64,000 nucleotides of DNA from Cryptomeria japonica (lineage: Eukaryota; Streptophyta; Pinopsida; Cupressales; Cupressaceae). This document shows, one piece after another, positions 30,479 through 42,970 of the stretch (positions are counted from its first letter, which is position 1; the number at the start of each line of letters is the position of its first letter). The notes under the pieces were generated by a model. The model was not told the DNA's origin. It did not search any database and was given only the letters and a program-made list of their open reading frames with translations. Where the stretch lies: contig NC_081414.1 in NCBI RefSeq assembly GCF_030272615.1, positions 911,279,009 through 911,343,008 on the forward strand, written 5' to 3'. The position numbers and the translations under genes were made by a program.

Positions 30479-33157
30479 GTAACTAATTGAACACCAATTT
30501 TTTATTTTACTTTAAGTAATCAATGTTTAAAAAAATTATTATATATAAAACATCATGTTTCCTAACATTAATTGCAAGCTCGAAGCAAACTGTATACCAA
30601 GTCCAAGGCTGGTAAATTCAATATTAGATCTATTATTTCCAATTTGAATAATGCCTCTACTTGAATAATTACCGATATTAATAACAAATCAAATAAAACG
30701 TTTTTATGGCAATGCTTATTACACTATCTATGTTGCTCATTTAAATATCAAGAGCTATTGCTTCTGCCTTTCGTGAGTTTTTGATCATCTCTCTGTAGAC
30801 TAGTAAATCAATCTTAATTTGAACTCATCTTAGATCTTTAAGCATAATTCAGTTATGTTCAAATGTTGTACATTTTAGATTCCATGCTAGAAACATAATT
30901 TTTATACTTGATCCTCTGCAGAAGTTCTGATGTGTCTGCAAGTAAGTTCTCAAACATTCAACTTTTCTAAAAAATTAAAGTGATTCTTTTGTGAATATAG
31001 GTATATAAATTATATAACTTAACACACAACTCAATATTTAATCCAAGCTACATGAATACTATGTGCACAACTAATTGAATAAATGCATGCTATCTACAAA
31101 GAGATGCTGTCCTAAGTATTATCTCCTCTATACCCTATGGTTGTTCAAGAGAGTAAAGAATACTTTCTATATTATTTTAAAAAGGTGTTTAAAATGCAAT
31201 AATGTAACAAATACCTACTATATTATATATATAGCATTTGAACAGTGCCTCCTCTTGAATATTGAACAATGTTAGTGACAAAAAAATAGAAATCCTTTAT
31301 GGCTAATGCTTATTACACTATATATGCTACTGATTTCAATATACAGAGCTACTGTTTCTGCCTTTCACGAGCTGTCCATCGTTTTACTCTTTAAATTAGT
31401 AAATCAATTTTCTCAAATATTTTATAGGGGTTATATAAAGGTGCTCCATTCCTGCTAGAAACAAAAAGCAATCTACATAACAGAAGCTGCATGATCATCG
31501 CATATCATAGGTGAATCAGCATCATATAGAGGACCACCATACAAAATAGACACATGAGCTAGGGTATGACAACGTAACATAAAAGCTGCATGAACAATCC
31601 AATTAATAAGCGTAGCAGGTTATACAGCTGAAACAGCATATACAGAACACCTTAAAAAAAGGCATAAAGACAACCAGGATAAACCAGCAACCAGACAGAG
31701 AAACTGGAAGAATAAACTGACTGTAATTCATAAATACCCCATTGATCTAATCCTGCATCCTGAGGCAGTGTCTTTCAACAGTCAAATGCATGGCTGTAAA
31801 TACCACTGTCTAAAACGTTTATAGGCTCCGTTGACAGCACTTTAAGGCCTGAAGCAGACTCCAACCCATGATCTTGACCCTTCTAAGCAGTTCAGAATGC
31901 CTGACAGCATGGATTATCTGATCCTCTTCTGATTTTAGGAGTGTATAACTGCTGGGAATATCTAAAGCGCCTTTGTGGTGTGATCTAACTAAATGTTTCA
32001 TGACTAAATTTAATCCTTACAGTATGCATCCAATGATTGAACATGCTTCATAAGTGCTAATACATGAGCATGGAGAACCCTTTATCAACCTCTTTTTGCC
32101 TCACTTTACCTTTCACCTTCCATGATGTGACAAAGGCTGAACTTGCATCATCTCCTCTGTATCCTCTTCCTCCTCTTTTTTTGAGTTTGTAAGCAACCCT
32201 TCAAGACTTGTCTCATTCTCACTATTTGCCATTGCCAACTTGAGTTTTGCCTGAAATCTAACATACCAAATCCTCATGACTGGACACTGCCATTATCACA
32301 TAAACCCACTGGATCCGGAATAGCTTTAAAAGCCTTGAGAATGCCAGGAAATGTATAATTGAATATGGTCATTAAATGGCAATAATATACCTTTCCATGG
32401 ATATATCACTTTCATTATGTTTCTACTGAATCCTCTACTGGCTATCAACTAGCACGCTCCTATAAAACCTAGAGTATTACACAGCACAAGAAGAATATTC
32501 AACATCTCAATGGCACTGCCAGAAAAAAGCCACTGCTTTCCATATATCATTCACTCTACCTCCCACTGGTACTAATTATAACTGATGCAGGAGCATCTGG
32601 GCCTACAAGCAATCCAGTGTCACCATAAACAGTAGTAGGTAATTTCTTCAGTTTTTCTTGAGTTCTGGGTTGTTGTCCTGTGGATATCTTACCAACTTGC
32701 TTTCTTAGAGGTTTGTTACAGGAAGGTTGTTGGTTTCAAATTGATTGGACTTATAGCTGTGTTATAGGCCTAAATCAAGTTGTTACAGGATAGTTTTTTG
32801 TTTAAATGGATTGCTTCATAAATGGTACAAGAGCTGTGTATTGTGTAGTATCCTTGGTGATAGGCTGTGATAGGAACTACTATAGATGCTTATGATTAGT
32901 TCTATGTGGGGCTGATTGGATAGCTTGTTACTAGTATTTTATGCAATAAAATCACTCATAAATGGAGGATGGTGATCTCATGCAAACCTCTAGTGATAGC
33001 CTTTTTCTTTTTCTAATTGGCTGTCTTTCTAACAGGGGTTGTGCTTTTGTCTTTTCTGCTTTTGGTAGTGCTGGGTTTTCTTTGCTTACAACAATATTGC
33101 TGGTGAGATGATGTGGTTTTATTACACCTAGTGGCTGATTTGGGGTCACCTCATTTG
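30479..33157. other. Start of the 26-kb host intron; unannotated, with a degenerate direct repeat
   Basis: No gene seen. A segment near 30640-30820 recurs in decayed form near 31230-31410; shared phrases include ATGCTTATTACACTAT and TTGCTTCTGCCTTTCGTGAG against TGTTTCTGCCTTTCACGAG. This suggests an old local duplication about 600 bp apart. Confidence 0.45.
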
Positions 33158-33750
33158 GGAGGTGTTGTGACCTTTTTCACATATTGCCCCGTTGTAGATG
33201 GGGACCCCTAGTTTGTTTTCGCTTTTTAGGGTTTTTGGGTCGCCAAAGAGTTTTTCTAAAATCCTCAGGTCGATTGGACCAATCATGATCAAATGGGTAT
33301 TTTGACATCTCAAAAGTGCTAAGGTAAGCCAAAGGATGAAAAACACAACTATTTAGGGCCAATTCTGACAACTTCCTATTTTTGTGGAATTTTGCTTTTT
33401 TCCTTTTTCATTTTTGGCACTTTGGGACCAATCGGTGAAGCATCTTTTTCGCCTACTTTTTGCTTTTTTCAATTTTTTTAATGTTTACCTAGGATTGGGT
33501 CATTTAGGTCATGACAATGAGGTTCACGTTTTCGAAATGAAAAGTTTGTATCTCCAAGATGGAAAAGCAAGAAAATTCTCTAGACAAGAAGTTGATCCAG
33601 AAGTTCCAGAATGAACATGCTAGGAATCCATGGTGAGGAGCAAGAAATTTTAGTAAGTGTTCAAACAAAAAAAGTGAAAAAGGATTTCCAATGTCAAAGT
33701 AAACATGAAAAATTTCTTGGCAAATGAACTCCGCCATCTCAACGTTGTAG

Positions 33751-34160
33751 AAATGTCTTGAGACATGGCAAAGTTCGCTTATCACTTGTAGAAAATGTCT
33801 TGAGACATGCCAAAGTCTGCTCATCACCTGTATAAAATGTCTTGAGACATGGCATAGTCCGCTTATCACATGAAGAAAACATCCCGAGCCATGATAAAGT
33901 CCGCACATCAAGGTAAGGAAACGTCTTGAGACATGATGAAATCCACCCATCATGGTAAGAAAATGTCTTGGAGGATGCCTAAGTTTGCCATCTCAAGGTG
34001 ATGAAATGTCCTAACCACTGCTAAAGTCCACCAAGCCTAATGCAAAGTGTCTTGAGACATGGTCAAGCCTGCCTAGGAAAGGTTGGAAATGTCTTGGCAA
34101 TACATGAAATCCGCCCAACAATTAGGAAATTTCTCAACACATGCCAAGTTTGCCCAAGAA
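33751..34160. repeat. Palindrome array, about 10 units of about 42 bp
   Basis: Units centre on ATGTCTTGAGACAT, a 6-bp inverted repeat with a 2-base loop, followed by a CAAAGTCCGC-like tail. The clearest are at 33752, 33794, 33837, 33922 and 34049; the rest are decayed. The position in the LTR matches the arrays of the other copies although the sequence is unrelated. Confidence 0.65.
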
Positions 34161-34863
34161 GAGAGAATCTAGGGAAGATTCCTTGCCAACACATCAACCT
34201 ACATGGACAAGATAAAGATAAAATTGGTTGTGTCAAGTCATGCTAAGGAAGAAGGATGGAATTTTTTTTGGGAATCTTCTAGAAGGATAAAGTCGCCATC
34301 TTTAGGAGAGAAAAACAAGGAAAGATGAGAAAGAGACCAAGTTCATTGAATCCACAAGAAAAACATAAAGATGCTAAAGAAGTTCGAACTTCTTAACCTT
34401 ATATTCAATTCAACATATCATTTCATTTTCATTCCTTCTCAAGTTCAAAATTGAAGAGCTCTCTCCATCAAATTCAAGAAGAAAGAAGATATTTGAAGAG
34501 CAACAAGAAAATTTCTAAGTTTTGTGAAAGAATTGGCCAAATGATTTCATCTTCTTTCAGAAGTGAAGACAGATTTTCCATCAAATTTTAGAGTTGAAAG
34601 TAAAATTTCAGTCCAGAATTTGCGTTGTAGACTGATTTTTTCATCATTTCTTCTGTCTCAAAGGCTAATTTTTACAAATTTTACTAGTGTAGAGAAAATT
34701 CTTTTCATACAGTCTGATTTTTCCACAGATTTTTAAACTTATGACAGGCTGAAGGAGAAAAGTTGAGACAACGAAGTTCAAACTTAGGAATAATTCCCAT
34801 AGGACTTAGAATTTGCATGTTGAAAATGATATTAATTTAATTTTTGTCTTTTTCAGGCAATAG

Positions 34864-37820
34864 ATGACCACTCAAGGAGGACTTTCAAGAAAAGTTCAAA
34901 TGAAGTGCCAGCAAAGGAACACAACCAAAATCTAAAATCACTTCGAAATGTAGGAAGGTTAGAAACTCCAACCTTGGCCATATTGATTTCAAGGACTTCA
35001 AGAGAAGGATGTATGGGCAAGACGGGTATCTACCTACAACAATGGTTCGAAGGATGATGAGAAATGGTATTGTCCAAGGCAGCTGGATTTCCACTGGCAG
35101 TTGAGTGTAGTGAATTAATTGTAGAATGTGCCATACACTACAATGCCCAGGAAAGGCAGATTATTGCACTTGATGGAAGAGTGTTGGCGTATCTTGAAGA
35201 ACTTGCTATCCAAGAAGCATTTGGGATTCCCAACTACCATACTACCACATTCAAAACCAAAGAAGAAATCACAAGGCTTTATGAAACACAACTGGAAACT
35301 TGTGCAACAACTATCAACAAGCTATGGTTGGAGAAAACAAGGCCTACCTACAAAAAGATGTCAAAGAAATTTCTTCGCACAAATTTTAAGAAGATTATGG
35401 AGATATTATCTTGCTACTCAATAGAATAATGGGTAGCGCTCAAGATGCGCCATTTGAAACCTGGATGTATTATTTCATTGATGAAATTACTACAGGAGTT
35501 AAAATTTTCAATTGGGCTAGGATAATTATTAATGCTATAGATGAACAATTAAGAAACTTGGAAAGAACAAAGTGTTTCTACATGAGTTCTTATATTATTT
35601 ACCTACTTGCCAGAAATTATAAGTACACATGATTGATTTGTAGAGGTACAGTGGGTAGTGGTGAAAATCAAATCAAGGCACATGATTGTTACCCTCAATT
35701 GTAGTTTCATGAGAAGTCTCATTTCAAGCAAGTAAATGATGCATTCTTGATGTATATCACTAGAATATTGCAAGGAGGAACTCATCAGAGATTAACTCAA
35801 GAAGCCAACGACTTGATAAGCAGATTTGGATCCTGGTTTATTCAATATCTAAGATTCACATATTTGAGAATTCGGGGATTTATTGGATGTCCTTACAGAC
35901 TTCCTCTTTATCCCACCAACAAAATGACACTGCTTGAAGTTTTGAGATAGTTAGAGACATACGAAAGCTTCCAGAGAACAAAAAACAAGGCTGGAATTCC
36001 TTTTCCATTTTCTATTGGAAAAATGCTAGAATCTTGTTCAACAACACAAGTAGTTGAAGGTGCAAGGGTAGAGATGCAGTGGTATCCGTTTATCTTCTAA
36101 TGATCCAGAGCTAATTTTTATCCTCATAACTATATTGCATTAGTGAATGGAGAAAAATACAAATGTAGAATGGATCTTGAAGACTTTTGGGCCAATGCAA
36201 CGAATAAATTTGACATCAGAGAAAGAATGTGGTCAAGATTATCTATGAGTTTTATCAAGACAACTGAACTTTTTCGTGTCCCTAACTAGTTAGAAGATGG
36301 TGGAGAATATACACAACCACGATATGATGAGAACTAACCACTTTCCACAATAAGATGGTCTAATCCTGAACTTGTAGATTTGGCCACACTGATGAGGCTA
36401 GTTGTTAAATATATACAATGGTGAGCTGATCAACAAGTCCAAGAGCTGAAACGAAGAAATATGCCTCTTACTTACAATTCGATGGGCATTATGGAGTCAT
36501 ATTCTTCCAATAATGATGAAGCATTTCAAAGTGTTGGACCACTTGAAAGAATAAACAACTGAAAGTTTTGCAAAATTAAAAGGAAAGAAAATTGTAAAAG
36601 AGGGAGCTGCTGGAAATTTGAATAATATATCAATTCCCGAGAATGAACCACTAGGTGAGATGAAAATCCCTTCCTCAATTCGTGAAGAAAGAAACGTGGA
36701 ATCAATTCAATAGGAAGTTCAAGAGCAACCATTTGTTTCAAATACGGAAATAATAGAATTGGAAAATGATGAGATGGATATCCTAGATGGAGAATTTTAG
36801 GAGGGAATGATTTCCGCCCTTCGGGGAGTTGAGGATAATCTAGGTGATGAGAACAATCAAGAAGACGAAGGTATTGAGCAACCCACAATTCCTGATTTGC
36901 TAAGAGAGAGGATGAAAGTTAAAGCACCTATTGAAATTTAGCAAGAAGATGACACAACAAATTTCTTGACCAGATTAGAAAAGGTTACAATAAAGAAAAT
37001 AGCCAAGAAGTATTCCTTGATCCAAAAGGATGATGTAGGATTTCGTTCAGTTCAAGTAGATGTGCCAAAAGTTGATAAGGCAATAGAAGATATTACTCTC
37101 GGAGATTATGAAATAACAACTATCAACTTGGGCCCAACCACTAAAGAGCAAGAAGTTCAAGAACTAGATGATCTAGTTAAGAGAATCAAGAAAAGACTAG
37201 AGAAAGAAATAGGAAAGAAAGAGGAATTTAAAAAAGAAATGAGCAGCTGAGGAATTATATCAGCACTTGATCAATCCTATTGCTCAAGGAGATGCAACAA
37301 CCCCTCCGCTCTTAACTCTTCCACAGGAAACAATTGGGACTTTGAAGAAATGAAGGTGATGATAGCTAAAGAAACTAAGGAATGAATGACAAACATCAAT
37401 AATGAAGTAGTCACATTCATAGAGGAATTGATATTGGCACTGGGGAAATTCTTCACTACTATCTAGAGTTCAAGACATGGCAGAAATGTGAGAGGATCTT
37501 CAAAATATTCAAGATAAAATAATCCCATGCTTGAAGGCGTTGAAAGGAATTCCCAAGCAGGAATTAATAGATGGATAGGTAATTGTAGCTGGGGATATCT
37601 ATGATTTTAACACGTGGTATTGGGCATTGATAGCAAGAAATGAAGTTTTGGAAAAGGTAAGGGTTGATGGTTTCAAAGTGAAGAGATGATCAAAGAAACT
37701 CAAAATAAGATTTTCCTTATGGCCGCTCATGCACTTGGAAAAGAAGCAATTCGAGAAAATGAAATGAACATGGAAAATATGAAGGTCAAAGCTCAAGAAA
37801 ATTCTTCACTTTCATAGGAT
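34864..37820 (+). pseudogene. Decayed LTR-encoded protein homologue
   Basis: Begins ATGACCACTCAAGG eight bases after the splice acceptor. Stops and frame shifts break it into pieces (for example 35064-35429, 35411-35632, 35747-35950, 36966-37250). Pieces align in order with the 1210-aa protein: KAAGFPLAVECSELIVECA, then a QGGTHQRLT motif, GSWFIQYLRFTYLRIRG, LPLYPTNK, and a late DYEITTINLGPTTKEQE segment leading into the coiled coil. Divergence from the 46372 and 20166 copies is high, so this is a separate, older subfamily. The downstream limit is approximate. Confidence 0.65.
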
Positions 37821-37975
37821 CGATCCTTAAGCAACATTTGACTAAGGCAGCCACCTCCTTTTCCATTAGGGATGCCTTCTAGAAACAAGAATTGGATTGG
37901 GAGAATTCATTTGCCACCTATGCTGATGACTTGGACGTGATCGAATTCGAGATAAACATACTGCCACATGTCACA

Positions 37976-39084
37976 TGTAATGCCCGCCAAAATACGCCAG
38001 AGAAATATAGCTAAATACACACTAATTTAATTTTTTTTTTTACAATACAACACATAACATCACTTAAGCAATGCAGCAAGCACACAACAACATTTAAGTG
38101 TTATGAACATAGAATAATTTCACTCAAGCTATTCAAACAATTACGCAAGCGGAATACAATAAATCATTATTACTAACTCCCTAGGGTATCCCAACGCCAT
38201 TACTTAGTCTACCTACATAAGCAATAAGCTTTTACTTTCTTCCAGATCAATACCTCATAATCTTAATCATTATACACACATGGGTGCATCATAGCAATAC
38301 CTAACACTCATGATATGCAGCCTACTTAATCTTTCATTTAATATGAGATTCTATCTTTCGATGCATAGCTACTTCCCTTTTTCTCTTAGGTTCATTTTAT
38401 TCACCAAGTCCAAATGTTCCTATTACCATTAACCAACCTTCGACTATTAACATCACCATTCACATACCAAGATTAACCCTTACATTGCATTAACGTAGTT
38501 TCCATTTATAATTAACTTCCACATGATCATTTATGCTTCTATGCTCCTAGCATGCCTATTACTTCATCATGATTCCTAAAGTACAAAAGGCAATAATCAC
38601 ACAGTCTTCCTAAACATTTAACTCATAGCTCATTTTATACTCCTAAAATCTCTTACACTATATCAATTAACCAACAATCATCTTATTACAAATTAAGTAA
38701 CTACAGTAATTCATCTCAACACAAACTAAGATACAATATCCTAATTCCATAACAACTAATAGCATCCACCAAGTGGATATATAATCTTAAACCATAACAC
38801 ATGATACATTCTAATCCTTTCCTAAAAGACAAGCATTCATTTACCGTCTAACCATACACTTACTAGTAATTTCCATTAATAAGACTAGTAATTCATTCTT
38901 TAAGAACATCCATACAATATTTTCATAAGGAACATTCAACTACATCCCCAACATTATTGGATTTCAATCCCACCATTAGATCACTGACTACGAAGTATGA
39001 TACTATAAGTTCAAATTCTTCAATCACAACTCATAAACATGTCCTAAGATATCTTCCAATATTACTCATACTCATACATCCTAC
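37976..39084. mobile_element. Unidentified repeat starting TGTAATGCCC, interrupted by solo LTRs
   Basis: AT-rich and non-coding. An LTR-like start (TGTAATGCCCGCC) abuts the truncated LTR at 37975. Removing the solo LTRs at 39085-42467 and 42971-44781 joins this piece to 42468-42970 and 44787 onward without obvious change in composition. The end and class are not determined. Confidence 0.35.
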
Positions 39085-39487
39085 TGTTGTGACGTTTTCA
39101 CACATCGCCCCATTGCAAATGGGGACCCATGTTTTTTGCTTTTTAGGGTTTGTTTTCTAGGTCTTTTAGGGTTTTGTTAGTTAGCCTTTGCATTTTGAGT
39201 GCTGTCGGGGAGATCAATAGGATAGCAAGTCCGGCTTGAGTGATGTCCTGATCCTGAAATTTGGCTAAGTTTGGAATGTCCTGATCCTGAAATTTGACTA
39301 AGTCTGGAAACTGAAAAACCTCAAAAAACTAGATTTTGCAATATAACTCCTGGAGGTTTGAAACCACTCTCAAACATCCTGAAAGTATATATGGAATATA
39401 ACTTAAAGTATAAGAAGGAAATGTCACTTATACTTAAATGTTATATTCCATTAAAATTGTCCTGATAGAGAGTTCGAAAAGTCAAAT

Positions 39488-40092
39488 TTCGCTCCTGACC
39501 TTCACTGAGGTTCCAGAGCGAAAAGTGCTCCTGTCCCTCTCCAAGGGTCCAAGGCGAATCGCTCATGTCCCTCACCAAGGGTCCAGAGCGAAAAAGCTTA
39601 GTGGAGTCATTCCTGACCTTGTTTGGATAAATTGAGACATCAAAGGCATGAAGGAGGACGTAATCAACCCATTGAAGATAGTTTTGAAAGTTAACAAGGC
39701 ATAAATGAGCTCATAAAGGCCAGGGCGCTCCTGTCCCTCTCCAAGGGACCAGAGCGATTTTCCCTCAAGACAAGTTTTTGGCAAAAGGAAGGCAAGTTTC
39801 GCGTTTGAGGTGGGTGAAGGAAGACGCAATCGATCCGTTGAAGATAATTTTCGAAGCTAGCAAAACACAAGTGAGCTTATAAATGCAAAATCGCTCCTGT
39901 CCCTCTCCCAGGGACCAGGGCGAAAATGGTTCTAAGGAGCATTCGTTCCAAAAATTGAATAGATCAAACTCAAGGTTTCAAGTAACATGCCATTTTGGAC
40001 GTCCAGGATGAAGTGTTGAACGTGAAAAACAAGAATTGCAAGGCTAAAGTGTAAGGGGGCTCCTGTCCCTCTCCCAGGGACCAGAGCGATCT
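39488..40092. repeat. Hairpin-unit array in solo LTR
   Basis: Units near 39490, 39529, 39557, 39725, 39890 and 40060 with cores such as GTCCCTCTCCAAGGGAC and outer TCGCT..AGCGA pairing. In sense orientation this is the same unit as in the LTR at 20222-25857. The last three are about 165-170 bp apart. Confidence 0.8.
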
Positions 40093-40430
40093 TGTTGATG
40101 TCCATTATCTTGCCATGCCTAGGCGCCAATATCATCTATGACACATTAAATGCCAATTTCGATAAAACCTTGAAATATTTTTGAAATTAAATTGACATTT
40201 AATAAGTGCGCAAAACATTTAATAATTAATTTATGCCTTTAAAAAATCGAAATTTTAATTATTGAGGCATTTGAAATTAATTATTATTAAATTAAAATTA
40301 AAAGATGAAGCGCTTGAGGTATTATTTTTATTCATTTTATCAAGTCGGCCTCTTCTTTTTTTTTAATTTTATTTATTTTTTTGCCTTTACTTGCAAGGTC
40401 GGCCTCATGGGTAAGTGGAAGGTGAGCGCT

Positions 40431-40440
40431 CTATATATTG
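40431..40440 (+). promoter_or_regulatory. Upstream TATA box of solo LTR
   Basis: GCGCTCTATATATTGGAGG, matching the box at 23321-23330 in sequence and in distance to the splice acceptor and ATG. Confidence 0.5.
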
Positions 40441-41509
40441 GAGGTGTTGTTTCACAATTCAAATCATTCAATCATCCTTTCAAGTGCGATTTGGAGAAGC
40501 AAGGAAGGAGGTGCGAAATCTAGCTTGTGTGGAGCGAATTTCTACCAAGTGTGGAGACTAAGGAAGGCGAAACTCATCTTGAAGGCTATGGGAGAGGCAT
40601 ATTTCTTGCTAGATTGGAGGATAATTTCCAGATTTTGAAGACATTTGAAGGGGAATTTCCAGATCTTGAAGAAGCTAGTGGAAGGTGGAGTTCTTTTCCA
40701 AGCTAAAGGGGGCGCATTTTGCTAAAGGGAGTCTTGATCTACATTTTGCCTAGCGAATTCTCCTATTTTTGCATCATTTTTTAGAATTAATTCCCAAGTG
40801 GAGGTATGGCGTAATCACCTTGGCACCATTTTTGAAGATTTAAATTTTGCTTTGAAAATCCTAAATTAGGAAATGATAACTCAAGATTTATCATGAGGTT
40901 GCCTAATTTAAAATCTTGAATCTTCCTTTTAAAGTTTAATTTTTAGATTTCAAGATATATTACTAATTTTAATATTTTGTGTAGGCATCGAATGGAGATC
41001 CCAGAGTTGTAAAATCAAGCCAGATCAAGGACGGTCTCCTCCAAGGACGATCAAGCAAGGACAAGGGCGACCTCCTCCAACCTAGCATAGGCAAGGACGG
41101 CCTTCTTTGGACTAACGTCATCAAGGGCGACCTCTTCCAATCCAGCGTTCCAAGGCGAGGTACAACAATCATCCTGCAAATCAAGGACACAAGAAGTTAG
41201 AACAAGGGTTCGTTGAAGAAGCAGATAGTTCCAGATGAATTAATTAAAGCTAGCTTCTCAACAACATCAAGTTGAATATCTACCAAGTTACAAGTGTTAG
41301 ATGAGGTGGCATCCCAGTCATCACTCCTCCAGTCAGTGTGGTCCACCTCAACATGTCCAGATTCAATGTACCTAACTCATGGAAGGAGGCACAAAATCCG
41401 ATGTACCTACCCCAGCTATCCATTGGTGGAATTTTCTAGAGAGGACATGTGTCCAAGCAATACAATTTTATCATTGGTCAAGCATTAAATGTTATGTAAT
41501 GGTTGTAAC

Positions 41510-41600
41510 AAACCCTAATTAGGGTTTTCATTGTAAAATCTTGGCCATTGATCTCGAATTGATCTAAGCTATCGAATTGTATTGAGGGCACTATATAAGC
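41510..41600 (+). promoter_or_regulatory. Inverted telo-box plus TATA box (downstream promoter)
   Basis: AAACCCTAATTAGGGTTT at 41510-41527, then CTATATAAGC at 41591-41600. Likely the U3 promoter, since the remaining 0.87 kb is the conserved 3' part of the LTR. Confidence 0.6.
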
Positions 41601-42970
41601 CCTGGCATTTCATTTTGTAAAGGCAATTTAGCAATAGTTAGAATAGTTAGGAATAGTTGGAAGCAGTTAGAAGATAGAGAGAGAATAGCAATTAGAGTAG
41701 AGTAGAGAGAGAAGGCAAAGATTGTTGCCAAGATGTTGTTGTAAAAGACTTGTAAGTTCATTGAAGAAATGGTGAAATTTATGGGTCGATTCGACAATTT
41801 GCATGGTCTTTATACTTCTCATGTTTGATTTTATGATTAGACGAGTGGAAGAAATGTGCTTGATTGATGGTGAAATTCGTATATCCATACTACTAGCAGT
41901 TTGTTGATTGCAGACTTGCCTTGCGTAGTCAACTGGAATCATTCAGCTTAAGCTTAACTTCAATTGTCGCTTCTTCATTGATATGCATCAACCTGATGGT
42001 GTCTATGCCTGCAGTGATGATTTGAACATCATAAAGCTTTCCTTCGAAGATCGCACTAACCTCGTGGAGATGTTCCTATGATGTCAAAACAAGACTTAGT
42101 TAGAATTTCATCAAAGATCAATCATTGCTCCTACATTCCTTAGTATTAGGATTAGATTCTCTCCTTGCCCTCGTCTTGTTTCCTTTTTTTGCAAATCAAA
42201 GCTAGTGAAATCCTGTGTTCCAGCAATATTCAAAGCAGATCAGACGTTCAATCATCGAATGTAAGTCCCCTTGTGATTTCAGCAAATCACATCATACCAC
42301 AGAGAGCTTATCCACACGTAGAGACCCTACATACAAGAACCTTGGAGTCATCCTGATTGATCCTTTTTCGCGATATCTTCAGCAATCAGAGGCTTTATTC
42401 AAGAGAGGATAAGGTACCCTTGGGTATTTTATTCTGTGTTTGATAGTGTACAAAATACACGTCAACACCTACCAAGGCATAGCATTTCTTCTACTTAAAG
42501 AATTAATTAAAGACATCATTTCTAAACTATTACCATTATCATAAATTTATACTACTTCCTTTTAACATGGCTCATCAAGAATACAAATGCATCATTTAAT
42601 TCCAACCCACAATACTTATTCACATCTCGTGCATCTATTTCATTTAATATAAATGCGTTACAATACAACTCAAGATTCATCATTACAATCATATACTATA
42701 ACCAAAAGCTATCACTATAACTAGAACAACATAATCATTTCTCATAAGCATGATTTCTTTTACAACCATTACATAAGAATTTCATTACATAAATCACATC
42801 ATCATTTACATTCTTTTTGTACTTATTATCCATGAACTATCTAAAGAAGCATCCTCACCACACAAGAAGAATCCAAAGCTAGGAACATCCCAATGGTTTA
42901 AAAGCACCAACCACCCGACCATGTGGAACCAAAGGAACCACCCCCCGTGCTAGGAGATGACACAAGGTCC

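Larger units (their letters stand above)
33163..37975 (+). mobile_element. Divergent TGTTGTG-family LTR, 3'-truncated
   Basis: Starts TGTTGTGACC with both terminal hairpins (TGTGA..TCACA, then CCCC..GGGG kept by wobble pairs). A palindrome array follows (33751-34160), then a leader with the splice acceptor TTTTTCAG (34856) and a decayed ORF (34864 to about 37820). Sequence changes character near 37976, before any telo-box, TATA box or CAACA end. It is preceded by GGAGG. Confidence 0.65.
39085..42467 (+). mobile_element. Solo LTR, TGTTGTG family, target duplication CCTAC
   Basis: Starts TGTTGTGACG at 39085 and ends CGTCAACA at 42467. It is flanked by CCTAC on both sides (39080-39084 and 42468-42472). 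It has terminal hairpins, a 27-bp-arm hairpin (39386-39453), a palindrome array (39488-40092), an upstream TATA box (40431), the acceptor TTTTGTGTAG before an ATG (40991), a telo-box palindrome (41510) and a downstream TATA box (41591). Where relatives carry the long ORF there is only a short run of CAAGGACGG-type repeats, so the gene is lost here. At 3383 bp it is half the length of LTR A. Confidence 0.9.
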
